Positions 31,831-39,978 of a stretch of 64,000 nt of DNA are shown piece by piece; position 1 is the first letter of the stretch, and every line of letters starts with the position of its first letter. The notes below the pieces were generated by a model. It was given only the letters and a program-made list of their open reading frames with translations. It made no database searches and had not been told where the DNA came from. A program made the translations under genes and the position numbers. The stretch lies in contig NZ_LGHT01000004.1 of the NCBI RefSeq assembly GCF_001202035.1, positions 1-64,000 on the forward strand. Direction: 5' to 3'. This stretch comes from Pseudorhodobacter wandonensis (GTDB lineage: Bacteria > Pseudomonadota > Alphaproteobacteria > Rhodobacterales > Rhodobacteraceae).

Positions 31831-32076
31831 TCAGGTGGCTTTGGGCTTGCGTGGTTTGGCCGGTGCTTTGGGTTTGGCGGGCGCTTTGGGCTTGGCGGCG
31901 GCTTTGGGGGCGGCCTTGCGCGGGGCTTTGGGTTCGGCATTTGCGTCAGAGGTTGCCAGCGCCTCGGCGGCCCTGTGCCAATGCTCTTGATCCTTGCCTT
32001 CGGGCTGACCTTCGGCCAACCAAAGCTGATAGGCAGCGTCGCGCAGTTTTGCTTCGTCAAGTTTCTTATTTGGCAT
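31831..32076 (-). CDS. DUF2934 protein with lysine/alanine/proline tail
   Basis: This 81-residue protein has an N-terminal DUF2934-like helix pair (RDAAYQLWLAEGQPEGKDQEHW) and then a low-complexity basic tail of KAP/AKP repeats (KAPAKPKAPAKPRKPKAT). Such tails resemble histone-H1-like proteins, so nucleic-acid binding is possible but not shown. GGAGA before the ATG supports the start. It is monocistronic, with hairpins on both sides. The repeats are imperfect at DNA level and are coding, not a CRISPR array. Confidence 0.75.
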   Translation of the reverse strand: MPNKKLDEAKLRDAAYQLWLAEGQPEGKDQEHWHRAAEALATSDANAEPKAPRKAAPKAAAKPKAPAKPKAPAKPRKPKAT

Positions 32077-32125
32077 GGGATCTCCTAAATATCATGGTCA
32101 GATAATTTTATGATAGCGCTAACAT

Positions 32126-32145
32126 ACCCCGAAATTGGGGTTTTT
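32126..32145 (+). other. terminator-like hairpin on the plus strand
   Basis: ACCCC-N6-GGGGT followed by TTTT lies in the gap upstream of the DUF2934 gene. No plus-strand gene precedes it, so it may stop read-through from an antisense transcript or be fortuitous. Confidence 0.35.
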
Positions 32146-32248
32146 GCAACGTCCCTACCGCAAATTCTAACCCCACGTGGCGTGTGGCGCTAGTCTGTTT
32201 TTGGGATAGGGGCCGCAATTGGCGGGCGATCCGGCGCTGTTGGGGGCG

Positions 32249-32683
32249 CTAGTTGAGTTTGCGAGGGGGCAGGAACGGCAGCGGCACGACGGGCACGCCG
32301 TCTTCGACCAGCTTTTTGGCCTCATCCAGCCGCGCCTCGCCATGGATGGCGCGGGGGGGCGTGGTGCCTTCGTGCATTTTGCGCGCCTCGACGGCAAAGC
32401 TTTTGCCAACGTAATCCGAATTCGCCTCGACCTCGGCGCGTAAGGCGGCAAGCGCCTGTTCTTGCGGGTTGGCGGGGACAGACAGTTGGTTTTCCACGCC
32501 GGACGCAGGGCTTTTGCGGGCCGGGCTGACAGCAGGTGCCATGAGGGTTTTGCTGATCTCTGCGCTGCCGCAGGTCGGGCAAGTCACGTGACCTGCAGCC
32601 GCCAAGGCATCAAATGCGCTGGCCGATTGGAACCAGCTGTCAAAGCTGTGTTCGGCGGCGCATTTGAGCGAATATCGGATCAT
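32249..32683 (-). CDS. DUF1178 family protein
   Basis: This 144-residue protein of unknown function begins MIRYSLKCAAEHSFDSWFQS, the conserved DUF1178 opening. A CPTCG zinc-ribbon-like motif follows near residue 36. The C-terminus carries the family pattern around KMHEGTTPPRAIHGEA and ends in PLPFLPPRKLN. It is in the same direction as the Nudix gene 100 bases upstream and may share its transcript. The start at 32683 is set by the conserved N-terminus. Confidence 0.85.
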   Translation of the reverse strand: MIRYSLKCAAEHSFDSWFQSASAFDALAAAGHVTCPTCGSAEISKTLMAPAVSPARKSPASGVENQLSVPANPQEQALAALRAEVEANSDYVGKSFAVEARKMHEGTTPPRAIHGEARLDEAKKLVEDGVPVVPLPFLPPRKLN

Positions 32684-32783
32684 TCTTGACCTTGAAATAC
32701 AGTTTTGGCGCGAATAGGCCCGCCCTCTTCCTAAGCTATTTCGCGCGGGACGCAAGCCTTGGGCAAAAGGTTCGGGCTTGCGC

Positions 32784-33290
32784 CTAGGATTTGCCTTTGC
32801 GGCGTTTCTGCGGGCGGATTTCAGCAGGTTGGGCGCCTGCGGGCAAGGCCGGATTAAAGCCTGCAAGCAATGCCTTAAGCTCGGCTTCGGCCACCCTGCG
32901 CGCGGCTTTGTCGGGGGCGAACCATTTGCGGCGGCGCTGGCGCTGTTCGGGGAAATCGGTGGCAAGCTTTTCGACCTGAAGCGGAAACACCTCAACAATG
33001 CAGGGCTGGCTGCATTCGTTTTTGGTGTCGCGTTTCAGGGTTTTGTCATAGGTGAAATGGCCCAGCTTTGCCGTGGCGATCTGGCCCTTTACGCCTGCCT
33101 CTTCCCATGCCTCAATCGCGGCGGCCTCGGGGGCAGAGCGGCCATCCATCGGCCAGCCTTTGGGGATGACCCAACGACCGGTTTCACGGCTGGAGATCAG
33201 CAAAACCTCGGCCCCTGACTTGCCTGCGCGCCAGCACAGGGCCGCGATTTGGGCGCGGGGTTCGGCAGCGGATTCGATCGTTTTGGGCAT
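32784..33290 (-). CDS. Nudix hydrolase (diphosphoinositol-polyphosphate type)
   Basis: This 168-residue Nudix enzyme resembles the DIPP subgroup. The sequence RWVIPKGWPMDGRSAPEAAA, continuing IEAWEEAGV, contains the Nudix helix with its metal-binding glutamates. A basic C-terminus (RPQKRRKGKS) is present. Substrates could be diadenosine polyphosphates or other nucleoside diphosphate derivatives; sequence alone does not decide. AAAGGA five bases before the ATG at 33290 sets the start. A longer upstream frame rich in Lys/Arg/Ser looks intergenic. Confidence 0.85.
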   Translation of the reverse strand: MPKTIESAAEPRAQIAALCWRAGKSGAEVLLISSRETGRWVIPKGWPMDGRSAPEAAAIEAWEEAGVKGQIATAKLGHFTYDKTLKRDTKNECSQPCIVEVFPLQVEKLATDFPEQRQRRRKWFAPDKAARRVAEAELKALLAGFNPALPAGAQPAEIRPQKRRKGKS

Positions 33291-33435
33291 GCTATCCTTT
33301 GGGGTTGCCTGTTTTGCTGTTTGTTCTTTTGGTCTGCCAGTGCGGCGGCCAGATTTGCAGCTTGGGTATGAATATATGCTGAAAACAGGCCATTTTTCAA
33401 GGTATAGCACCCTGCTGCGGCAAAAGGATGGCGAT

Positions 33436-35562
33436 TCAGGTTAGGCCAAAGCCGCTATAAGGCAGGTATTGGACAGGCGTGCCGGGGGTGATTTCGGCGG
33501 CGTCATCAGGCAGTTCGACAAGGCCCGTGGCCCAAGAAAGGCCGGAAATGCGGCCCGAGCCTTCGGAGGGGAAAACCTGCACCTGACCGGCCGCGTTCAG
33601 GCGGGCGCGCAGGTATTCGCGGCGGCCGGCCTTTTTGGATTTGGAAAAGGCGGCGGCAAGGGTGAAGCGTTGCGGTTCAACCCATCCGGCGCCCGCAAGC
33701 GTGAACAGCGTTGGCCGCGCGAAAATCAGCGCACAGGTCAGGGCAGCGACGGGGTTACCGGGCAAGCCGAGAACAGGGGTGCCTTGCCAGACCGCCAGCG
33801 CAAGGGGGCGACCGGGTTTCATCGCGATGCGCCAGCTGGAAAGATTGCCCTCGGCGGCAAGCAGGCGCGAGACGTGATCTTCATCCCCCGCAGATGCGCC
33901 GCCCGAGGTAAGGATGACATCGGTGGTTTCTGCGCCACGGTTCAGGTGGTCGCGGATGGCTGTTGGGTCATCGGGGGCGTGGCCGAGGTCGATGGCGTCA
34001 AAGCCCCAGCCTGTCGCAAGGGCGCACAGCATCGGGCGGTTGGCGTCATAGATCTGATGCGGGGCTGCGTTGTGGCTGACGATTTCATCGCCGGTCGACA
34101 GCACGCCGACACGCAGGCGGCGGTAGGTTTGCACCGAGGTTGTGCCAGTGGCGGCCAGCAGCGCCAGATCGGGGGCGCGGAGTTTGTGGCCGATGTGCAA
34201 GGCGGGGGCGCCTTGGGGCAGGTCTTCGCCCGCTTTGCGGGTGTTGGCGCGGGGTTTGATGGGGCCGTCAAAGGCGATGGCGGTGGGGCTGATGGCGCAG
34301 TCTTCCTCGAGCACCACGGTATCGACGCCTTGCGGCAAAATCGCGCCGGTCAGGATGCGGATGGCATGGCCATGCGGGACTGTGGCAGTAAAGGGTTGGC
34401 CTGCTGCGGCGCGACCTGTTGCGAGAGGCAGTTGGCAGATGCCAGCACCTGTGGCGGCATGGGCAAAGCCGTAACCATCGACGGCAGAATTGGCATGCGG
34501 CGGGTTGGCACGTTGGGCGGTCACATCGGCGGCAAGCACGCGGCCGAGGGCATCGGCCAGCGGGATGGTTTCGGCCTGTGTGACGGGGTGGAGCGTGGCC
34601 CGCAGGCGGGCCAGAGCCTCATCCACGGGGGTCCAGGCAACACCTTGGGGCATGGCAAAGCAGTCGTTGCGCAGGCGGGGTGGCGTCAGGATGTCAAGGC
34701 CCGCACGCACGGTTGCCGCCTGCCCTGCGCCCAAGTACCAGCCTTCGATTTGTAGGGTATGGTTGGGCTGATCGGGGGCCATGAGCGAGGCGATTTGGCC
34801 GCTTTTGGCAAGGTTTAGAAAGGCTTGGGCATGAAGGCGCACTTGGGCCTCGTCTTGAACCATGCCTTGGGCGATGGCCGCGCGGACCGCGGGGGCCAGC
34901 AGTGAAAGATAGGCCTCGGCGATGACGATGGGGGTGGCGTCGGACGGCTCTAGCGGCCAGACGGCGGCTTTGCCTGCATGGCGGGTGCGCAGGCGGTGCA
35001 GCATCGGGATGCCGGTCAGGGATTGCGCGCCGACGGCCCCTGCCCCTGCAAGCTGCCACAGGGATTTCGGGCGCAGGCCGCCTTCGTGGCCCAGTTGCTC
35101 GGCCGTGCGGTGTTCGGCGAGTTCGGGCGGATGGGCGGGTTTGGTGCGCGGCAGGCCGGGGGTTTCGTGCTTTTGGCCATTGCCCCAGAACGGGCCATCA
35201 CCTGAAAACCGCGCGTTCATTTCGGTGACGATTTCGCGGTAGTTGGTGGCGTTGCTGTCGGTATCGGTGATGCGGGCGGCAAGCCAATCCCACAGTGCCA
35301 AGGCATGGGGCCGGCCGGTCAGGGTTTGGGTGAAACCCTTTGGCGCGCCAAAGGCGAAATCGGCAGCAAGCAGCAGACGTTGGTTTGCGGCAAGGGCGGC
35401 ATCGACCAGCGCGGCAAGGCGGGTTTCGGCCTGCCTGCGGGTCGCGATATTTTCGGCTGTGACGCCGGTTGCTGTGGCGTGGCCGATCCAGATGGAATCT
35501 TTGCCCATGGTCGGTTTGCCCGCGGCAGACCAATCGAGGACGATGACCTGATCGAAGCTCAC
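33436..35562 (-). CDS. moeA: MoeA fused to an N-terminal RNase H-fold-like (DUF429-like) domain
   Basis: This 708-residue protein has two parts. Residues from about 303 to the end are a complete MoeA, which inserts molybdate into adenylated molybdopterin: NSAVDGYGF, GDEIVS, TSGGASAGDEDHV and GLPGNPVAAL are all present. Residues 1-300 are a separate domain opening VIVLDWSAAGKPTMGKDSIW with a second acidic patch LLAADFAFGAPKGF. This pattern recalls DUF429/RNase H-like folds but I cannot assign it firmly. The frame is continuous with no internal ribosome site at the junction, so it is a true fusion. The start overlaps the mobB stop by four bases. Confidence 0.88.
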   Translation of the reverse strand: MSFDQVIVLDWSAAGKPTMGKDSIWIGHATATGVTAENIATRRQAETRLAALVDAALAANQRLLLAADFAFGAPKGFTQTLTGRPHALALWDWLAARITDTDSNATNYREIVTEMNARFSGDGPFWGNGQKHETPGLPRTKPAHPPELAEHRTAEQLGHEGGLRPKSLWQLAGAGAVGAQSLTGIPMLHRLRTRHAGKAAVWPLEPSDATPIVIAEAYLSLLAPAVRAAIAQGMVQDEAQVRLHAQAFLNLAKSGQIASLMAPDQPNHTLQIEGWYLGAGQAATVRAGLDILTPPRLRNDCFAMPQGVAWTPVDEALARLRATLHPVTQAETIPLADALGRVLAADVTAQRANPPHANSAVDGYGFAHAATGAGICQLPLATGRAAAGQPFTATVPHGHAIRILTGAILPQGVDTVVLEEDCAISPTAIAFDGPIKPRANTRKAGEDLPQGAPALHIGHKLRAPDLALLAATGTTSVQTYRRLRVGVLSTGDEIVSHNAAPHQIYDANRPMLCALATGWGFDAIDLGHAPDDPTAIRDHLNRGAETTDVILTSGGASAGDEDHVSRLLAAEGNLSSWRIAMKPGRPLALAVWQGTPVLGLPGNPVAALTCALIFARPTLFTLAGAGWVEPQRFTLAAAFSKSKKAGRREYLRARLNAAGQVQVFPSEGSGRISGLSWATGLVELPDDAAEITPGTPVQYLPYSGFGLT

Positions 35563-36050
35563 AACCCCACCTCGGACAGGATAAAATCTGCTATGGCGGC
35601 GGTGTCATCAAGGTGGAACAGCGGGCAGGCGACATCGGGGGCGGCATTGGAGGCGACCGCGCGGATGGTCGGGTTTGTCGGCGCCAGCAGGGGGCGGCCC
35701 GTTTCCATACGGTGCGCCTCAACCTTTGGGTGGGGCGCGGATTTATAGCCCTCAATCAGCACCAGATCGACGGGGTTCAGGCGGGTCAGCAGGTCATCCA
35801 GTGACGGCTCGGGCGCGCCGCGCAGCTCGGTCATCAAGGCCCAGCGCACGGGCGAGGACACAAGCACCTGCCCCGCGCCAGCCTGACGGTGGCGGTAACT
35901 GTCGCGGCCTTCGTGGTCGATGTCGGTGGCGTGATGGGCGTGCTTGATGGTGGAAACGCTGAAACCGCGTCCGGTGATCTCCGTGACCAACCGTTCCATC
36001 AAACCGGTTTTGCCCGCGTTTTTATAGCCCGTAACGCCGTAAAGTTTCAT
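35559..36050 (-). CDS. mobB: molybdopterin-guanine dinucleotide biosynthesis adaptor MobB
   Basis: This 163-residue P-loop GTPase-like protein assists MobA in attaching GMP to molybdopterin. The Walker A motif GYKNAGKTGL is at the N-terminus, HAHHATDIDHEGRDSYRHRQAGA is the conserved histidine-rich segment, and VLIEGYK is the Walker B region. Length and start are standard. It overlaps mobA by four bases upstream and moeA by four bases downstream, so translation of the three is coupled. Confidence 0.93.
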   Translation of the reverse strand: MKLYGVTGYKNAGKTGLMERLVTEITGRGFSVSTIKHAHHATDIDHEGRDSYRHRQAGAGQVLVSSPVRWALMTELRGAPEPSLDDLLTRLNPVDLVLIEGYKSAPHPKVEAHRMETGRPLLAPTNPTIRAVASNAAPDVACPLFHLDDTAAIADFILSEVGL

Positions 36051-36658
36051 GCCTGCCCCATCAGTGCTTCGGCGGCGATGATATCGTCCGGGGTGTTGAT
36101 GTTAAAGAAAGGATCGAAGGGCTGGCTGGAAAATTCGGCGGTGCCTGCATTGTGGCTGTCAGTCCAGAGCACGATTTTACGCAAGCCGTCGGTCAAGGCG
36201 CGGCGCAGATCATCGCGCAGGGCAACCGGCCAAAGGCCAAAGGTGGGTTGGCGGTGCATTTTGCCAGACGGGTCGGCGCTGGCCGCAAGACACAGGCCAG
36301 TTGGCCCTGCGTGGGCGGCAAGCCGCACCGCAAGGTCTGGCGGAAAGAACGGCGTATCGGCCGCAGCGGTGATGATGGCAGGCGCACCAAGGCTGGCGGC
36401 CCAATCAAGCCCTGCAAGCACCCCTGCCAAAGGGCCGGGATGGTCGGGCAGACTGTCGGGCAAAACCGGCAGGCCAAATTCGACCAGCCGCGCGGGGTCG
36501 CCATTGGCATTGATGGCAAGGGGTGCGCATTGGGCAGACAGGCGCATGATCACATGGTCAATCAAGCGCCGCCCTGCCACCACGCGCAGCCCTTTGTCGC
36601 CGCCGCCCATACGGGTTGCGCGGCCACCTGCAAGGATCACGGCTGGTAGTTTAGTCAT
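36047..36658 (-). CDS. mobA: molybdenum cofactor guanylyltransferase MobA
   Basis: This 203-residue nucleotidyltransferase converts Mo-molybdopterin to the bis-MGD precursor using GTP. The N-terminal signature VILAGGRATRMGGGDKGL binds GTP. The metal-binding stretch AADTPFFPPDL and the C-terminal FFNINTPDDI are as expected. The start at 36658 overlaps the end of fdhD by eight bases, and a longer frame would lie inside fdhD. It supports maturation of bis-MGD enzymes such as formate dehydrogenase. Confidence 0.93.
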   Translation of the reverse strand: MTKLPAVILAGGRATRMGGGDKGLRVVAGRRLIDHVIMRLSAQCAPLAINANGDPARLVEFGLPVLPDSLPDHPGPLAGVLAGLDWAASLGAPAIITAAADTPFFPPDLAVRLAAHAGPTGLCLAASADPSGKMHRQPTFGLWPVALRDDLRRALTDGLRKIVLWTDSHNAGTAEFSSQPFDPFFNINTPDDIIAAEALMGQA

Positions 36659-37520
36659 CCTGCGCCCCTTTGCGGCGGTGTTTGCGGTCTTCGTCTGGCT
36701 GCGAAAGGTCGGCATCGCGGATCAAGCGATCCTCGCCGCTTAGGCAGACAAAGCGTTGGCCGCGCATCCGACCGATCAGGGTGAGGCCAACTTGGCGTGC
36801 GATTTCAACGCCCCAAGCGGTAAAGCCCGAGCGCGAGGCAAGCGTGGGAATGCCCATCAGCGCGGTTTTAATTACCATTTCCGAGGTAAGCCGCCCTGTG
36901 GTGTACAGGATTTTATCACTTGCCGGGATGTTATGCTGAAACATAAAGCCGCTGATTTTATCAACGGCGTTATGGCGGCCCACGTCTTCCATATAAACCA
37001 GTGGCGTATCACCTTGGCACAGGGTTGTGCCGTGAATGGCGCCGGCCTCAAGGTACAATGACGGCACGGTGTTGATTTGATGCGCCAATGCGTAAAGCCA
37101 TGAGGCGCGGACAGGGGTTTGCGGCAGGGTCAGGCCATCCAGCCCCTCCATCATATCGCCGAAAACCGTGCCAACGGCGCAGCCCGAGGTGCGGGTTTTC
37201 TTTTTGACTTTTTCTTCATAGCTGGTTTTGCGTTGGGTGCGGACGACGACGGTTTCGATGTCATCCTCATAGTCGATACCTGTCACCACATCATCGGCGC
37301 GCAGCATGCCTTGATTGCGCAGAAAACCAAGCGCAAGATATTCAGGATAGTCGCCGATGGTCATCGCTGTGACGATTTCCTGGGAATTGAGGTAGATGGT
37401 CAGCGGGCGTTCCTCGACCACCGAAAGCGTCACTTGCGCACCGGTTTGGTCGGTGCCGGTGATTGCGCGGGTCAGGCGCGGATCAGTGGGGTTGGGAAGG
37501 ATTGGAAATTCAGGTGTCAT
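36651..37520 (-). CDS. fdhD: formate dehydrogenase accessory sulfurtransferase FdhD
   Basis: This 289-residue protein transfers sulfur from a desulfurase to the Mo-bis-MGD cofactor of formate dehydrogenase. Family features are EERPLTIYLNSQEIVTAM, GFLRNQGML, YMEDVGRHNAVDKISG and TTGRLTSEMVIK. The cysteine region reads TSGCAVGTVFGD: the first cysteine of the CxxC known from E. coli is present, while the second is glycine. The N-terminal half of the family is otherwise intact. It is first in the fdhD-mobA-mobB-moeA operon and divergent from the DUF2478 gene. Confidence 0.92.
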   Translation of the reverse strand: MTPEFPILPNPTDPRLTRAITGTDQTGAQVTLSVVEERPLTIYLNSQEIVTAMTIGDYPEYLALGFLRNQGMLRADDVVTGIDYEDDIETVVVRTQRKTSYEEKVKKKTRTSGCAVGTVFGDMMEGLDGLTLPQTPVRASWLYALAHQINTVPSLYLEAGAIHGTTLCQGDTPLVYMEDVGRHNAVDKISGFMFQHNIPASDKILYTTGRLTSEMVIKTALMGIPTLASRSGFTAWGVEIARQVGLTLIGRMRGQRFVCLSGEDRLIRDADLSQPDEDRKHRRKGAQDD

Positions 37521-37583
37521 AGGGTGCTTTCATCGGCTTGCATCATCTTGTATGCCAGTGACAGCAGTTGCAAGAGGGGCGCG

Positions 37584-38093
37584 ATGCTGGGCTATGTGAC
37601 AGGCGGAGAGCGGGGCCAAGCCGATTTGGTTTTGGCCGAGGTCGCGGCAGAGCTGCGGCGCGCGGGCCTGTTGGTGGCGGGCGTGGTGCAGGTGAATGAG
37701 GAATTCGACCCAGACCGCCCCTGCCACATGGATTTGCATGTGCTGACGGGGGCCGAGGTGATACGGATCAGCCAGAGCCTTGGCAGTTTGGCCAAAGGCT
37801 GCCGGTTGGACCCTGCGGGGTTGGCACGGGCGGTGGGGCTGGTAGAGCATGCGCTGGAGGGCGGGGCGGATTTGTTAATCGTGAACAAATTTGGCCGGCA
37901 AGAGGCCGAGGGCCGCGGGTTTCGGCCTGTGATCGGCCAAGCGCTCGCATCTGGTATTCCAGTTTTGACTGCGGTAAATACAGGCTATCAAGCCGCGTTT
38001 GATGAATTTGCGGAAGGGTTTGGCGTTGCGCTGACCTGTTCGCGTGATGCAGTTTTGCAATTTTGCATGAGCCAAGCAAAGGGCCTTAGATGA
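37584..38093 (+). CDS. DUF2478 family protein
   Basis: This 169-residue protein is of the DUF2478 type often found beside molybdenum metabolism genes. It starts MLGYVTGGERGQADLVLAEV, a modified P-loop-like region without the usual GKT. Later come VQVNEEFDPDRPCHMDLHVL and LLIVNKFGRQEAEGRGFRPV, the latter resembling a Walker B/NKxx region. It may be a nucleotide-binding accessory for molybdopterin or molybdate handling; the function is not established. GAGGGG precedes the ATG. It overlaps the sugar kinase gene by four bases. Confidence 0.78.
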   Translation: MLGYVTGGERGQADLVLAEVAAELRRAGLLVAGVVQVNEEFDPDRPCHMDLHVLTGAEVIRISQSLGSLAKGCRLDPAGLARAVGLVEHALEGGADLLIVNKFGRQEAEGRGFRPVIGQALASGIPVLTAVNTGYQAAFDEFAEGFGVALTCSRDAVLQFCMSQAKGLR

Positions 38094-39013
38094 CAGTTGT
38101 TGTTCCCAAAAACCGCCAGATCACTTGTATTGGCGAGGCAATGGTAGAGTTTGCACCCGCCGCAGCGGCGGGCGATTACCGGATGGGTTTTGCCGGTGAT
38201 ACGCTGAACACGGCGTGGTATTTGCGGCGCGCAATGCCAGATGATTTTGCGGTCGAGTATTTGACGGCTGTCGGGCAGGATGCGGTTTCGGACCGGATGG
38301 TGCAGTTTTTTGCGGATGCCGGTGTGGGGACGCGCCATATTGCGCGGGTGCCGGGGCGGACGGTTGGGTTGTACCTGATCGAGCTGAAGGATGGCGAGCG
38401 CAGCTTTGCCTATTGGCGCGGGCAATCGGCAGCGCGGCTGTTGGCCGAAGATGCGGCGCGGCTGGCGGCGGGTTTGGCCGATGCGGGGGTGGTGTATCTG
38501 TCGGGAATCACGCTGGCGATCTTGGAAGGCGCGGGGCGCGAGACCCTATATGCCGCGATGGCAGCTGCACGGGCGGCGGGCGCGCGGGTGGTGTTTGACC
38601 CCAATCTGCGGCCGCGTTTGTGGGCGGATGAGGCGACGATGTGCCGTGTGGTGATGGAAGCCGCGGCATTGTCGGATATCGTTTTGCCCTCGCATGAAGA
38701 TGAAGCCACGTTCTTTGGCGATGCGGACCTGAAGGCGACGGCCGACCGCTATGCCGATGTGGGCGCAGGGTTGGTGATTGTGAAAAACGGTGGCGGTGAG
38801 ATGTTGACGCGCGAAGGCGGTGTTTACGCCACCCATGCGCCGGAAGTTGTCAGCGCGATTGTGGATACCACGGCGGCGGGTGACAGTTTCAACGCGGGTT
38901 TTCTGGCCGCTTGGCTGGCAGGGGGCGATGTTGCGGCCGCAGTTCAGGCCGGGGCGCGGATGGCGGCGCAAGTCATCGGGCAGCGCGGGGCGTTGTGTGA
39001 GGTTAAGATTTAG
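38090..39013 (+). CDS. kdgK: PfkB-family sugar kinase, probably 2-dehydro-3-deoxygluconokinase
   Basis: This 307-residue ribokinase-fold enzyme probably phosphorylates 2-keto-3-deoxygluconate to KDPG for the Entner-Doudoroff pathway. It has the N-terminal CIGEAMVEF segment, MGFAGDTLNTAWYLRR typical of KdgK, and the C-terminal ATP/anion-hole signature DTTAAGDSFNAGF with the catalytic Asp. Substrate assignment rests on the N-terminal resemblance. Its start overlaps the DUF2478 stop by four bases even though the functions seem unrelated. A terminator follows. Confidence 0.85.
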   Translation: MTVVVPKNRQITCIGEAMVEFAPAAAAGDYRMGFAGDTLNTAWYLRRAMPDDFAVEYLTAVGQDAVSDRMVQFFADAGVGTRHIARVPGRTVGLYLIELKDGERSFAYWRGQSAARLLAEDAARLAAGLADAGVVYLSGITLAILEGAGRETLYAAMAAARAAGARVVFDPNLRPRLWADEATMCRVVMEAAALSDIVLPSHEDEATFFGDADLKATADRYADVGAGLVIVKNGGGEMLTREGGVYATHAPEVVSAIVDTTAAGDSFNAGFLAAWLAGGDVAAAVQAGARMAAQVIGQRGALCEVKI

Positions 39014-39024
39014 GAAACAGGGTT

Positions 39025-39048
39025 AGGGGGCATTCTGCCCCCTCTTTT
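39025..39048 (+). terminator. terminator after kdgK
   Basis: The stem AGGGGGC/GCCCCCT with a five-base loop is followed by CTTTT, twelve bases past the kdgK stop. Confidence 0.8.
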
Positions 39049-39072
39049 CCTGACGGAAAATTCACCCCCTGA

Positions 39073-39094
39073 GGATATTTTTGCCGAAAAGAAA
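39073..39094 (+). repeat. dispersed intergenic motif, diverged copy 3
   Basis: GGATATTTTTGCCGAAAAGA and two more bases resemble copies 1 and 2 in the TATTTTTGCC core and the A/G-rich end. It lies between kdgK and the SDR gene. Confidence 0.5.
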
Positions 39095-39103
39095 GCCGGG
39101 GCG

Positions 39104-39844
39104 TTAGCCGCGACCAATGAAGGGCATGGCTGTGGCCATGACGGTCATGAACTGGACATTGGTGTCCAGCGGCAGGTTTGCCATGTGGAGGACGGATGTG
39201 GCGATGTGTTTGACGTCCATAACAGGCTCGACCGCCATGGTGCCGTTGGCTTGGGGAACGCCTTTGGTCATCGGGGCGGCCATTTCTGTGAGGGCGTTGC
39301 CGATGTCAATTTGACCGCAGGCGATGTTGAACGGGCGACCGTCAAGCGAGAGCGTGCGCGTCAGGCCGGTGACGGCATGTTTTGACATGGTGTAGGGGGC
39401 CGAGCCGGGACGCGGGACCGAGGCCGAGATCGAGCCGTTATTGATGATACGCCCGCCTTGTGGAGATTGGGTGCGCATGTGGCGAAAGGCGGCGCGGGCG
39501 CAGAGGAACATGCCGGTGATGTTGACGTTGGAGAGGTGGAGCCAGTCTTGGACGTTGATTTCGTCGATGAGCGTGGCGGGGAGCCCGGTGCCTGCGTTGT
39601 TGAACAGCGCGTCGATGCGGCCCCAGGTTTGGGCGGCTGTATCAAAGGCGGCATCGACCTGTTCGGGGTTTGTGACATCGCAGGGCAGGATGAGCGCATT
39701 GCTATGCCCGTTGGCGGTTTGTGCAAGGGGTTCCTTGCGGCGGCCGATCAGGCCTACGCGCCAGCCTGCGGCAATAAAAGCCTGTGCGGTGGCGCAGCCG
39801 ATGCCCGAGCCAGCGCCGGTGATAAGGATGGATTGGGGTGTCAT
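39104..39844 (-). CDS. short-chain dehydrogenase/reductase
   Basis: This 246-residue SDR enzyme has a Rossmann fold with cofactor motif TGAGSGIGCATAQAF, a conserved NNAG, the catalytic Ser in NNGSISASV, and the YxxxK pair in PYTMSKHA. The RR after WRVGLIG suggests NADP preference. The substrate is unknown. The ATG at 39844 begins MTPQSILITG, and the frame upstream of it has no ribosome site. It is divergent from azlC over 134 bases. Confidence 0.88.
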   Translation of the reverse strand: MTPQSILITGAGSGIGCATAQAFIAAGWRVGLIGRRKEPLAQTANGHSNALILPCDVTNPEQVDAAFDTAAQTWGRIDALFNNAGTGLPATLIDEINVQDWLHLSNVNITGMFLCARAAFRHMRTQSPQGGRIINNGSISASVPRPGSAPYTMSKHAVTGLTRTLSLDGRPFNIACGQIDIGNALTEMAAPMTKGVPQANGTMAVEPVMDVKHIATSVLHMANLPLDTNVQFMTVMATAMPFIGRG

Positions 39845-39978
39845 GACGGGCTTTCCGTGTGATCGTGGTGGATTGTGGGTTGCAGCTTGGGTGCATGTTG
39901 CGGTTTGGTAGCGCTTGGTGCAAGCCCGAACCCCCTGCCCCACAGCTTTGAGCAATGCCGATAGATTAGGAAAGCATT

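Noticed and set aside
31831-31940. KAP-type repeats as a CRISPR-like array
   Set aside because: Repeats are short, imperfect, have no spacers and lie in a coding frame.
33469-34755. 428-codon antisense frame in moeA
   Set aside because: Glycine-rich shadow of a GC-rich gene. MoeA motifs are on the other strand.
33436-35562. moeA fusion as a frameshift or two genes merged by sequencing error
   Set aside because: There is no stop, no internal ribosome site near residue 303 and the frame is continuous through both parts.
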